Positions 9,655 through 18,534 of a stretch of DNA of 64,000 nt are shown piece after piece. The translations under genes were made by a program, and so were the position numbers. The first letter of the stretch is position 1. Every line of letters begins with the position of its first letter. The notes below the pieces were generated by a model that worked only from the letters and a program-made list of their open reading frames with translations, searched no databases and was not told the DNA's origin. The stretch is from Candidatus Coprenecus pullicola (GTDB lineage Bacteria; Bacteroidota; Bacteroidia; Bacteroidales; UBA932), in the NCBI GenBank assembly GCA_018711925.1, contig DVHR01000043.1, positions 1 to 64,000 of the forward strand, read 5' to 3'.

Positions 9655-10971
9655 ATGAAACTTGGAATGTATATAAAAGCGGCGTGGTACGACCTGCGCA
9701 AGTCAAGGGTGTACAGTGCGGTCTATATCATCGGTACGGGCTTCTCGCTGGCACTGGTGATGGCTTACCTGACGGTGCAGTCGATGCACTTCGACAACTC
9801 CTATCCGGAGGTACACAGAGACCGGATGCTTATAATTCCGGCATTGGAGGAGAGCAAGGATGGGGGCGGCAGTACATCGGCTATGCTGAGTTTGAATTTT
9901 ATCGACCGTTTCCTCTTGCAGGATCCCATTGAGGGAGTGCAGGCGGTGTCGGCCATTACATACGAGGATGTGACGGTGGCCAATGACAGGGGCGAGGCGT
10001 TAGGAACGGTGGCCGGAGTGGTGGATGAGGCTTTTTGGACGGTTTTCAGAATGGACTTTGTAGACGGACATGCCCTGACGGAGCTCAGTCTCAATCAGGC
10101 GGCTCCCGAGGCAGTGGTCTGCGAGTCCCTGGCCAGGCTTCTCTATGGCCGCAGTGACATCGCGGGGGAGAGGCTTTTCTTCAAGGACAGGGAATTCCGG
10201 GTGTGCGGAGTGGTGCGGGACGTGCCTCAGACGGCATCGATAGCTTTTGCCCAGTTGTGGATTCCGGACTTGGATAAGGAGGCGCGGGCTGCCTCATCGT
10301 TCGAATGGCTGGGGCACGACAGTATGCTGGGCGATTATTTCGCCGTGCTGCTGGCTGAGGACCGGAGCGGTTTCGCCTCCATACGGCAGACGTTGGAGAA
10401 CCGTGTCGAGACATACAACAACAGTGCGGAGGCCGAGTACAAGCTGTCTTTCTACAAGGGCATTCCAACCGTCAGGGAGAACGCCTTCACCTGGAGCGGG
10501 CTGACTTCCGCATCATTTACATGGATAGGAATAGGGGTGATGCTGTTCATCCTGCTTATACCGATGATCAACCTCTCGGGCATGGTCGGCTCCCGTATGG
10601 ATGCCCGTATGGGCGAGTTCGGAGTGCGCAAGTCCTTCGGAGCCTGGAGGGGGGATATACTCGGACAGATTGCCGGGGAGAACCTGCTGCTGACCCTGCT
10701 CGGGGGCGTGCTCGGACTGGCCCTCTCGTATGTGCTGCTGGCCGTGTTCTCGGAGCAGTTCAACGGGATGCTGCCGACAGAGACCCTGGGAATGACGTTC
10801 TCGATGGAGGATATAGATGCGGCGGTATTCTCGATAAGGGATTTCTTCAAGCTGAAACTGTATCTTCTGCTGCTGGCCATAGTGCTGGTGCTCAATATTA
10901 TCTCGGCTCTGCTGCCTGTCATGAAGGTGATGCGCAGACCCATCACGGAATCGTTGAACTCTGTAAAGTAA
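9655..10971 (+). CDS. ABC transporter permease, MacB/FtsX-like (type A, pair 2)
   Basis: ORF 438 aa; 'MDARMGEFGVRKSFGAWRGDILGQIAGENLLLTLLGG'. Confidence 0.9.
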   Translation: MKLGMYIKAAWYDLRKSRVYSAVYIIGTGFSLALVMAYLTVQSMHFDNSYPEVHRDRMLIIPALEESKDGGGSTSAMLSLNFIDRFLLQDPIEGVQAVSAITYEDVTVANDRGEALGTVAGVVDEAFWTVFRMDFVDGHALTELSLNQAAPEAVVCESLARLLYGRSDIAGERLFFKDREFRVCGVVRDVPQTASIAFAQLWIPDLDKEARAASSFEWLGHDSMLGDYFAVLLAEDRSGFASIRQTLENRVETYNNSAEAEYKLSFYKGIPTVRENAFTWSGLTSASFTWIGIGVMLFILLIPMINLSGMVGSRMDARMGEFGVRKSFGAWRGDILGQIAGENLLLTLLGGVLGLALSYVLLAVFSEQFNGMLPTETLGMTFSMEDIDAAVFSIRDFFKLKLYLLLLAIVLVLNIISALLPVMKVMRRPITESLNSVK

Positions 10972-10978
10972 ATCCGAT

Positions 10979-12274
10979 ATGTTCAGACAGATACTTAAAC
11001 AATTGTGGTACTACCGCCGGGGCAATGCCTGGCTTTTCATAGAGATGACTCTAATCGCCGCAGCCTCATGGTTCCTGGTCAATGCTGTATGGCCCAATGC
11101 CTACAGGAAGTCCCTGCCGGACGGCTATGATGCACGTGGAGTGTATGCGGTGAGTATCAACCGGCTTTACGACGGGCAGACAGGTTTCCGTCCGGAGATG
11201 GATTCCCGGGAGCAGCGTTCGGCGGATTTTCACCGCATAGGCCAGGCCCTCAGAGATATGCCTGAGATAGAGTATGCCGCAGCAGTTGGCAGCACTATGC
11301 CGGGACTGTCTCTTTCCAATTACAATCATGGTCTGGAACTGGACACTGTCACCGGTGAATATCTGCCTTATGCCTACCATCTGCGCGAGGCCGGGGGCGA
11401 GGACCTGAAGATGATGGGCTACCGTCAGATATGGCCCGAGGATACTCCGATAGAGGATGTGCCCGGGACGGTCATCCTTACCGAAGACGTGGCTGAGACC
11501 CTTTTCCCGGGGGAGAATCCGGTGGGCAGACATCTGGGCCGCTACAGCGACCATAGTCTGTACGGATGGACCATATCCGGAGTGATAGCTCCCGTCAAGG
11601 TCGAGAAGGACAAGGAATACAGGCCGATGATATTCTTCACAACACCGGATATTGTCCGGGAAGAGGACAATATGGATGCGTTCTGGTGTTTCCGTCTCGC
11701 TCCGGGTGTGGATGAGGAGGAGTTCATCCAAAAGGCCAGGATGACATGGCGGGAGGACCTGGTATTCGGTAACTACCGTACCGGGTCGGTTTTCTCCATG
11801 GAGAAGCGTCAGAAGGACACTATGGCCGATACCTTCATCTGGCAGGCTCTGCTGGTATTCGTGCTGCTGTGCGTCCTCATCGGGGTGGCCTCCTTCGCAT
11901 GGCTGCGCACCCGTGAGAGACGCGGCGAGATAGGGGTGCGCAGGGCTATGGGCGGATCCTGGGGTGCTCTGGTGATACAGCAGCTTTCCGAGGTATGGAT
12001 GCTATGGCTCGTGGCGATGCTGCTGGGACTGGTGATTGTCCTGAATATCCTGATCATAGGTAAGGTGAACTTCTGTGCATCCGCCCTCTATGACGGATAT
12101 CTCCTGGACCTGACCAGAGAAAGGCTGTCGGTGCTTTTCGATCCTGTCCGGCATTTCCTCGCTGTTTCCGGGATTGCGGCGGCCGTGATGCTGGCGGTCG
12201 TGACCCTCTCGACCATTGTTCCTGTGGCCGGGGCCCTGAAGGAGTCGCCAGCCGATGTATTGAAGGACGAATAA
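10979..12274 (+). CDS. ABC transporter permease, MacB/FtsX-like (type B, pair 2)
   Basis: ORF 431 aa; 'RTRERRGEIGVRRAMGGSWGALVIQQLSEV'. Confidence 0.9.
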   Translation: MFRQILKQLWYYRRGNAWLFIEMTLIAAASWFLVNAVWPNAYRKSLPDGYDARGVYAVSINRLYDGQTGFRPEMDSREQRSADFHRIGQALRDMPEIEYAAAVGSTMPGLSLSNYNHGLELDTVTGEYLPYAYHLREAGGEDLKMMGYRQIWPEDTPIEDVPGTVILTEDVAETLFPGENPVGRHLGRYSDHSLYGWTISGVIAPVKVEKDKEYRPMIFFTTPDIVREEDNMDAFWCFRLAPGVDEEEFIQKARMTWREDLVFGNYRTGSVFSMEKRQKDTMADTFIWQALLVFVLLCVLIGVASFAWLRTRERRGEIGVRRAMGGSWGALVIQQLSEVWMLWLVAMLLGLVIVLNILIIGKVNFCASALYDGYLLDLTRERLSVLFDPVRHFLAVSGIAAAVMLAVVTLSTIVPVAGALKESPADVLKDE

Positions 12275-12321
12275 ATTTTAACTTTTTGAAAATATTTAAA
12301 AACAGATAAAAATTTAAAATT

Positions 12322-12987
12322 ATGATCAAGCTTATCGAAATTTCCAAAATCTACAGAACTTCCGAGATCGAGACCATGGCTCTCGACAACATCAACCTCG
12401 AAGTGCGCGAAGGAGAATTTGTAAGTATCATGGGTCCATCCGGCTGCGGCAAGTCCACCCTGCTCAACATCGCCGGACTGCTCGACGAGCCTACTTCCGG
12501 TACCGTGGAGCTGCACGGCAAGCCCGTTTCGGGCCTCAATGCCCGCGAGGCCGCCCGCTTCCGCAACACCGAGCTAGGATTTGTCTTCCAGAGCTTCCAC
12601 CTGATTCCCTCGCTCAATGTCCTGGACAATGTGCAGATGCCACTGCTGTACCGCAGGATGGGTGCGACCGAGCGCAAGGAGCGTGCCCTGAAGATGATTG
12701 ATGCCGTAGGACTGAACCACCGTATCCGGCATTTCCCCTCGCAGCTCTCCGGCGGTCAGTGTCAGAGGGTGGCCATAGCCCGCGCCCTGGTCGGCGACCC
12801 CTCCATCATCCTGGCGGACGAGCCCACCGGTAACCTGGACTCCAAGATGGGTGCCGAGGTTATGGAGCTTCTGCACGAGGTCAATAAGCAGCGCGGCAAG
12901 ACCATCCTGATGGTGACCCACAACGAGTCCCAGGCCAAGCAGACCGACCGCATCATCCGCATGCTCGACGGCCGCATCATCGGTTGA
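12322..12987 (+). CDS. ABC transporter ATP-binding protein (LolD/MacB-ATPase type)
   Basis: ORF 221 aa; Walker A 'GPSGCGKSTLL', signature 'LSGGQCQRVAIARAL', Walker B 'IILADEPTGNLD'. Confidence 0.97.
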   Translation: MIKLIEISKIYRTSEIETMALDNINLEVREGEFVSIMGPSGCGKSTLLNIAGLLDEPTSGTVELHGKPVSGLNAREAARFRNTELGFVFQSFHLIPSLNVLDNVQMPLLYRRMGATERKERALKMIDAVGLNHRIRHFPSQLSGGQCQRVAIARALVGDPSIILADEPTGNLDSKMGAEVMELLHEVNKQRGKTILMVTHNESQAKQTDRIIRMLDGRIIG

Positions 12988-12988
12988 T

Positions 12989-13103
12989 GGTGACCCAAAA
13001 GGGTGATTTCTGCGTTACGCTTGATTCGAAAATCCTCATGTACGCCAGTACACTGCGGTTTTCTCATCTTCGCAAGCCTTGAAATTCCTCCTTTTGGGTC
13101 ACC
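12989..13103. repeat. REP/BIME-like long palindrome in the operon between ATPase and fused permease genes
   Basis: Arms GGTGACCCAAAAGG (12989-13002)/CCTTTTGGGTCACC (13090-13103); inner TGTAC-gcca-GTACA, GAAAA/TTTTC and GCTTG/CAAGC arms share nearly the same centre. Confidence 0.75.
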
Positions 13104-13158
13104 CTCTTGCCGCGAAGGCAATTAAAACGAACCCGAATAAAAAACAAAATCGACACAT

Positions 13159-15684
13159 ATGAAACTACCTGTATACTTCCGCCAGAGCTGGCAGATAATG
13201 CTCAAGGACCGGCAGTACAGCCTGATCTACATCATCGGTGTGGCGCTGTCGATGGCCGTGGTCACTGTGTTTCTGATGTTGGTGACTATGATGGTGGGCG
13301 ATGTATATCCGGAAAAGCACAGGGGCCGTATTCTGGTGCTGGACCGTGTTGTTTATGAAAACCCTTCGGAGGATTACTTCAACGCTTCAAACGTACCGGC
13401 TGATCTGGCCCGGTTTATAAAGGAGTCGCAGCTTGACGGTACGGATGCAGTCTCTTTGGTGAAACGGTCCTCGGCTACAGTCCCGGTAATGGTCAGGGAC
13501 AAGTCGGTTCTTTATGTCGGTGCCCGGTATGTGGACGGGGACTTCTGGAAGGTATTTGATTTTGATTTCCTTGCGGGAAGACCTTTCAGCGTTGAGGATA
13601 CAGCAGGACCGGAAGCGGTGATATCCTCAACCCTGGCTCAGAGATGTTTCGGGACGGATGAGGCTGTGGGGCGTGTGCTTACGGTGAGCGGCCAACCTGT
13701 GACGGTGCGCGGAGTAGTCCGGGACGTGTCGGTAATGGCCATGGAGACGGATGCCGAGATATGGCTGACAATGGATGCCGCGTATCCGAGGATGGGTGAG
13801 CAAATCCTGTTTTCGGCAGTAAGCCGCAGGCATATCCCAGAAGTACTGGATGCGGTCAAAGCGGCACTGGAGCAGTACAATAACCTGCAGACCGATGAAT
13901 CGATGCGTATTTTGCCGGATGATATGGTCCCGGAGTCCATTCAGAGGCGGCAGACCGGCAGTCTGGGACAATTCATATCGAATATATCATTGATCGTAGT
14001 AATCATCCTGCTCATACCGGCGGTCAATTTCTGCGGGATGGTATCGTCAAGTCTTCGTGAGAGGCTTTCTGAGTTCGGTGTCCGGAAGTCATACGGAGCC
14101 CCGTTCCGGGCCATGTTCTTTCAGATATTTTCCGAGAATATGCTGCTGACTCTCATCGGCGGCTTTCTGGGTTATCTTCTTTCATTCATGCTGTTTGACA
14201 GCATCTCATTTTATTTCACTGAGGCAGCTGTAGGGCTCGGTGCGGGTTCGGTAAGGAATGTGGATCTGATATATCCGGCGGAGCCGTTTTTCAGACCCGG
14301 AATATATCTGCTGATATTCGCGGCGGTGGTTCTGCTCAATACATTTGCTTCAGTACAGCCTGTGATGAAAGTCCTGCGCAAAGGCTCAGTGAGTCTGCTC
14401 AGGGACAATGATGCGTCTGCCCCGTCCCGCCGTTGCAGAGGTCTGTGGCTTGTGATTGAGGTCTCGCTGGTGGTGGCTATCGGCTGGCTTGCCGGTAATC
14501 CGGTGCTGATGAATGCAATGCGCCGCTGTATCGTCCCCATGGGCTGGGAACCGGACCGGGTGGTGTCTCTGCCTGTGATTTCGCTGGCGGCTTCTGATGC
14601 TGCTTCCGCCTCAGGGGAGAGCCCGGATGAAAAACTGCAGGCCGATTTCAGGAGAATAGGGCAGAGCATAGCCTCTTTGGACGGAGTGGAGTCCATGACG
14701 CCTTCCACACAGAATTTCCCCGGTAATATGCTATGTCCCAGTCTCCAGGTATTTAAGGATACACTGAAGAGGTTCAATGCGACATGTTATACTGCCGGAT
14801 ATGGATCGGATTTTATGGACGTATTCGGAATAAAGACCGTAATTCCCGACGGGAATACGTCCCGGACGGCTGGTTCTTTGGGAAGCATCGTCATATCGGA
14901 GGATCTGGCTGCGGAGTTCTTTCCTGAAGACAGTCCTGTCGGGAAGACACTGTATGTGGCAGACTGGGGCGGCGAGCCTGTCCGCAAGACAGTCACCGGG
15001 GTGATGGCCCGTCAGAAGCGCAATGCTGTCTATCTGCCGGAGCCTGCAATAGTCCTCAGTATCCCGGAGTTTCCCTCTGAGGATATCCGCCAGAGCCGGT
15101 GCTGCTGGCATGTCCGTGTGTCTAAAGGTACTGATGTGAGGAAGTTTATAGAGGAACTTGATTCATATATGGCGGAGCAGGGACTTTTCGGAGAGCTGTC
15201 TGTAGGGGACGCATATTTGTTGCGTGATGATATAGAGCGTATCCCGAAACTGTCGCGGACTCCAAATCTGATAATACTCTGCTACCTGCTGCTCAATATT
15301 GTTCTCGGGGCATTGTCGCATTATATGCTTCAGACCCGCCGACGGATAGACGAGTACGGTGTGCGTATAGCCATGGGTTCCAGTCCTGGCCGTCTATGCC
15401 GCAATACGGTGGCCGGCAGTATCGGCCTGTCAACTCTGGCTGTAGGTATAGGCCTGCTGGTGGTGTTCAATGTGCGGATGCTGAGGCAGATACATTATGA
15501 CTACAGTTATCTGCCCGAGGCTACCCTGGCTCCCTGGCCGGTACTGACTTCACCTTTCCTGTCCGCGCTGATGGTGACATTGGCCGTGGCTGCGGTAATA
15601 TTTGTTGTCAATGCCCTGGCGGCCCTTGTCTCCGTGTGGAAGGTCTCGCGGATACGCCCCTCCGACGCCCTGCGCGAGGAATGA
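13159..15684 (+). CDS. fused type A + type B ABC permease (841 aa; pair 3)
   Basis: Single ORF: N-half 'MKLPVYFRQSWQIMLKDRQYSL...ERLSEFGVRKSYGAPF', linker 'LLRDNDASAPSRRC', C-half 'RGLWLVIEVSLVVAIGWLAG...RRIDEYGVRIAMGSSPGRL'. Confidence 0.9.
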   Translation: MKLPVYFRQSWQIMLKDRQYSLIYIIGVALSMAVVTVFLMLVTMMVGDVYPEKHRGRILVLDRVVYENPSEDYFNASNVPADLARFIKESQLDGTDAVSLVKRSSATVPVMVRDKSVLYVGARYVDGDFWKVFDFDFLAGRPFSVEDTAGPEAVISSTLAQRCFGTDEAVGRVLTVSGQPVTVRGVVRDVSVMAMETDAEIWLTMDAAYPRMGEQILFSAVSRRHIPEVLDAVKAALEQYNNLQTDESMRILPDDMVPESIQRRQTGSLGQFISNISLIVVIILLIPAVNFCGMVSSSLRERLSEFGVRKSYGAPFRAMFFQIFSENMLLTLIGGFLGYLLSFMLFDSISFYFTEAAVGLGAGSVRNVDLIYPAEPFFRPGIYLLIFAAVVLLNTFASVQPVMKVLRKGSVSLLRDNDASAPSRRCRGLWLVIEVSLVVAIGWLAGNPVLMNAMRRCIVPMGWEPDRVVSLPVISLAASDAASASGESPDEKLQADFRRIGQSIASLDGVESMTPSTQNFPGNMLCPSLQVFKDTLKRFNATCYTAGYGSDFMDVFGIKTVIPDGNTSRTAGSLGSIVISEDLAAEFFPEDSPVGKTLYVADWGGEPVRKTVTGVMARQKRNAVYLPEPAIVLSIPEFPSEDIRQSRCCWHVRVSKGTDVRKFIEELDSYMAEQGLFGELSVGDAYLLRDDIERIPKLSRTPNLIILCYLLLNIVLGALSHYMLQTRRRIDEYGVRIAMGSSPGRLCRNTVAGSIGLSTLAVGIGLLVVFNVRMLRQIHYDYSYLPEATLAPWPVLTSPFLSALMVTLAVAAVIFVVNALAALVSVWKVSRIRPSDALREE

Positions 15685-15723
15685 CAGGCGAATATGAAAA
15701 CAGAATTTTAATAAAAAGAAGTC

Positions 15724-17016
15724 ATGAAACTACCCGTTTACCTCCGCCAGAGCTGGCAGATAATGCTCAAGGACCGGCAGTACAGCCTGATCTACATCAT
15801 CGGCGTGGCACTGTCGATGGCCTTCGTGATGGCCTTTCTGATGTTTATGCTGATGAGTGTCTCGGGAATCTATCCGGAGAAGCACCGCAGCCGTATGCTG
15901 GTTCTCTCCAATGTTATCCTGGATGATGCGAAAGGCGAGCCGCGGATGGGTACCATGGTGAGCGAGCGTCTGGCGCAGCTGATAGAAGAGGCGGATATTT
16001 CCGGCGTGGAGAGCATGTCGTATGTCATTGCGCCTTTCCGAAGCGGTTCGCTCAGTCTGACCGCGCCCGACGGCAATGTCCACAATGCTCCGGTGATGTA
16101 TGTGGACGGAGGTTTCTGGGACGTGTTCCAGTTTGAGTTCCGGGACGGGCAGGCTCCGGGGGAATGGAATCCGGTGCGGGTGGAGGCGGTGGTCTCCGAG
16201 ACATTTGCCCGCAGGTGCTTCGGCTCGGGTGACGCGGCGGTGGGGCAGAGCGTGCTCTACGGCGGTACTCCGCTCAGGATCTGCGGGGTGGTGCGGGATG
16301 TGCCTCTCACGGCGATGATGACAGATGCGGAGGTGTGGCTGCCGTACCAGCTGTACAGGACGAGGTTCTACAATGCGGACGGACAGCCTTGGTTAGGCTC
16401 GGGTCATCTGTATATTCTGGCCAAGAGCCGCAGGGACTTTGATGCGGTACGGGCAGGGGTAAGCGATGTGACGGCGAGGTACAATCTCTCGTTCGGTGCG
16501 GCGGAGGAGTTCTATATCTCATCGGATGTGCGGCCGGAGACTTATATCAGAACTTCCGGTGTGTCAGCGGGAACGCTTCTTTCGATTATAACGGCGATGG
16601 TGCTGATGCTGATGATTGTCCCTGCTGTCAATCTGAGCGGTATGGTGGCTTCGAGCATGGAGGAACGGATCGTGGAGTTCGGGGTGCGCAAGGCATACGG
16701 GGCTCCGGGCGGTGTCATAGTGCGGCAGGTGCTCTCGGAGAATTTCCTGCTGACGCTTGTCGGAGGACTTTTCGGCGTGGTGTTCGCCAGGGGGATTCTG
16801 GGCCTGCTGTCCAATGCTCTGGAGCAGAGCAAGGCCGGGTATGATGCCGTGGAGATGCAGGCCGACCTGGTGTTCCCTGCGGATGTGTTCTTCCGTCCGG
16901 AACTGTACCTTCTGGTGTTTGTCTGTGTGCTGGCCCTCAATCTGCTGTCCTCGTATCTTCCGGTGAGGAAGGTGCTGAGATACAGCGTAACGGATTCGTT
17001 GAACGAGAAAAAATAG
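15724..17016 (+). CDS. ABC transporter permease (type A, pair 4)
   Basis: ORF 430 aa; 'MEERIVEFGVRKAYGAPGGVIVRQVLSENFLLTLVGG'; 61-bp block identical to the start of 13159..15684. Confidence 0.9.
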   Translation: MKLPVYLRQSWQIMLKDRQYSLIYIIGVALSMAFVMAFLMFMLMSVSGIYPEKHRSRMLVLSNVILDDAKGEPRMGTMVSERLAQLIEEADISGVESMSYVIAPFRSGSLSLTAPDGNVHNAPVMYVDGGFWDVFQFEFRDGQAPGEWNPVRVEAVVSETFARRCFGSGDAAVGQSVLYGGTPLRICGVVRDVPLTAMMTDAEVWLPYQLYRTRFYNADGQPWLGSGHLYILAKSRRDFDAVRAGVSDVTARYNLSFGAAEEFYISSDVRPETYIRTSGVSAGTLLSIITAMVLMLMIVPAVNLSGMVASSMEERIVEFGVRKAYGAPGGVIVRQVLSENFLLTLVGGLFGVVFARGILGLLSNALEQSKAGYDAVEMQADLVFPADVFFRPELYLLVFVCVLALNLLSSYLPVRKVLRYSVTDSLNEKK

Positions 17017-17017
17017 C

Positions 17018-18301
17018 ATGGTTATGAAAGCGCATAAGAAGATAAAAAGCGGAATGTGGCTGATAGTGGAGACAGTTCTGGTCTTCGTGCTGGGCTGGTT
17101 CCTCGCCGACCCTGAGATAATGAAGCTGTACCGGAGTATGTTCATCCCCATGGGCTGGGATTATGAGAATGTCGTGGTGGTGCCGGTGGACGTGCTGCCG
17201 GACTACGATCCGGATTACCGTCCGGAGGCGATGGCGCAGGAGCGGATGACGGAGGATTTCCGGCGTATCGGTGAGGTCATCTCCTCGGTCGGCGGGGTGA
17301 AGTATGCCGCTCCGTGCCGTCCGTATTTCCCCGGCATTGACAACCACATGTACGGCAGGGTTTTCCGGGATTCTACCCATTTCATGGAGTGCAGTATGCT
17401 GTACCGGGTTACCGGCTCCGATTTCATGGAAGTGTTCGGTTACGAATGGGTGCAGCCTGAAAGCAGTCCTTTCCTGACGGAGGATGCTGTGGGCAGGGTC
17501 GTGGTCTCCGAGGATCTGGCCGAGTTCCTGTTCCCCGGGGAGAATCCTATAGGCAGGTCATTTGAGTCCACCGAGAGCGGCAACAACGTCGTCGTCGGCG
17601 TGATTCCCCGCCAGAAGCTGCGCGAGATCACGGGTGTCCCGACCCCGGTGCTGATAGCCAATATCGCAGCCGTGAACTACGACGAGCTGTCCAACGGCGG
17701 TGCCTATTGGGTGGCCCGTGTGGCTGACGGTACCGACTTGGACTCCTTCCTTCCCGAGCTCAACCGGGTGCTCTCGTCGCAGGCCTCATTCGGCAATCTC
17801 AGGGCAATTGCGGTCTTCCCCTTGGAGAACAAGCTGCAGGCCAGCATGGATGTCTCCCTCCGCAATGTCGGTCTGATATATCTCGTCCTCAATCTCGTGC
17901 TCGGAGCCTTCTCGTTCTGGCTGCTGAACTCGCGGAAGAATCAGGACGAATACGGTGTCCGTCAGGCGATGGGCGCCACTCCGGTGAGGCTGCGGCTCAG
18001 CGCAGTGGCCCGGGCCTGTAGGTCTACCGCTATAGCGGTGGGTATCGGAATCGTCCTGGTGCTCAATGTCAATATAGTGCTGGGACGCGAGTCGGCTACC
18101 GTAGGCGCGGAGTATTTCGGTGTCTATCCGGCGGCCGAGACCCTGACGCCCTGGCCGGTGCTGACTTCAGGGCCGCTGTCCGTACTGATGGTTACTGCTG
18201 TCGTGGCGGCTGCTGTGTTCCTGATGAATATTCTGGCTGCGCTCGTCTCCGTATGGAAGGTTTCGGGGATGCGGCCGTCGGAGGCCCTTCGGGAGGAATG
18301 A
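17018..18301 (+). CDS. ABC transporter permease (type B, pair 4)
   Basis: ORF 427 aa; 'NQDEYGVRQAMGATPVRLRL'; parallels the C-half of the 841-aa fusion. Confidence 0.9.
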   Translation: MVMKAHKKIKSGMWLIVETVLVFVLGWFLADPEIMKLYRSMFIPMGWDYENVVVVPVDVLPDYDPDYRPEAMAQERMTEDFRRIGEVISSVGGVKYAAPCRPYFPGIDNHMYGRVFRDSTHFMECSMLYRVTGSDFMEVFGYEWVQPESSPFLTEDAVGRVVVSEDLAEFLFPGENPIGRSFESTESGNNVVVGVIPRQKLREITGVPTPVLIANIAAVNYDELSNGGAYWVARVADGTDLDSFLPELNRVLSSQASFGNLRAIAVFPLENKLQASMDVSLRNVGLIYLVLNLVLGAFSFWLLNSRKNQDEYGVRQAMGATPVRLRLSAVARACRSTAIAVGIGIVLVLNVNIVLGRESATVGAEYFGVYPAAETLTPWPVLTSGPLSVLMVTAVVAAAVFLMNILAALVSVWKVSGMRPSEALREE

Positions 18302-18324
18302 CCATGAAACCCCGGAAGCTTCCA

Positions 18325-18513
18325 TATTGTCACTATACATTTTAGGTGTGTGACAATATGTTGAGAATGAATGATATATGAAATTGAGAAAATGTTAGGA
18401 CGAGTGAAAATGAGCATTACTGGGCAAAATATCGGGCACCTAACATTTTGGGGAAATGCTAAGTGCTTGATGAATTGGTACTTGAAATATAACGAAAATG
18501 TATAGTGACAATA
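18325..18513. repeat. E2: concentric double inverted-repeat element
   Basis: Outer 19-bp IR TATTGTCACTATACATTTT (18325-18343)/18495-18513; inner 11-bp IR AAAATGTTAGG (18389-18399)/CCTAACATTTT (18439-18449); both centred at 18419; core ACATTTT/AAAATGT four times alternating. Confidence 0.85.
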
Positions 18514-18534
18514 ATTGAGACAATGACAATAACA

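Noticed and set aside
18325-18513. E2 as an integron attC site
   Set aside because: attC also has concentric IRs, but its spacers are only a few nt and it carries RYYYAAC/GTTRRRY ends; E elements have 45-58 nt spacers and no such ends
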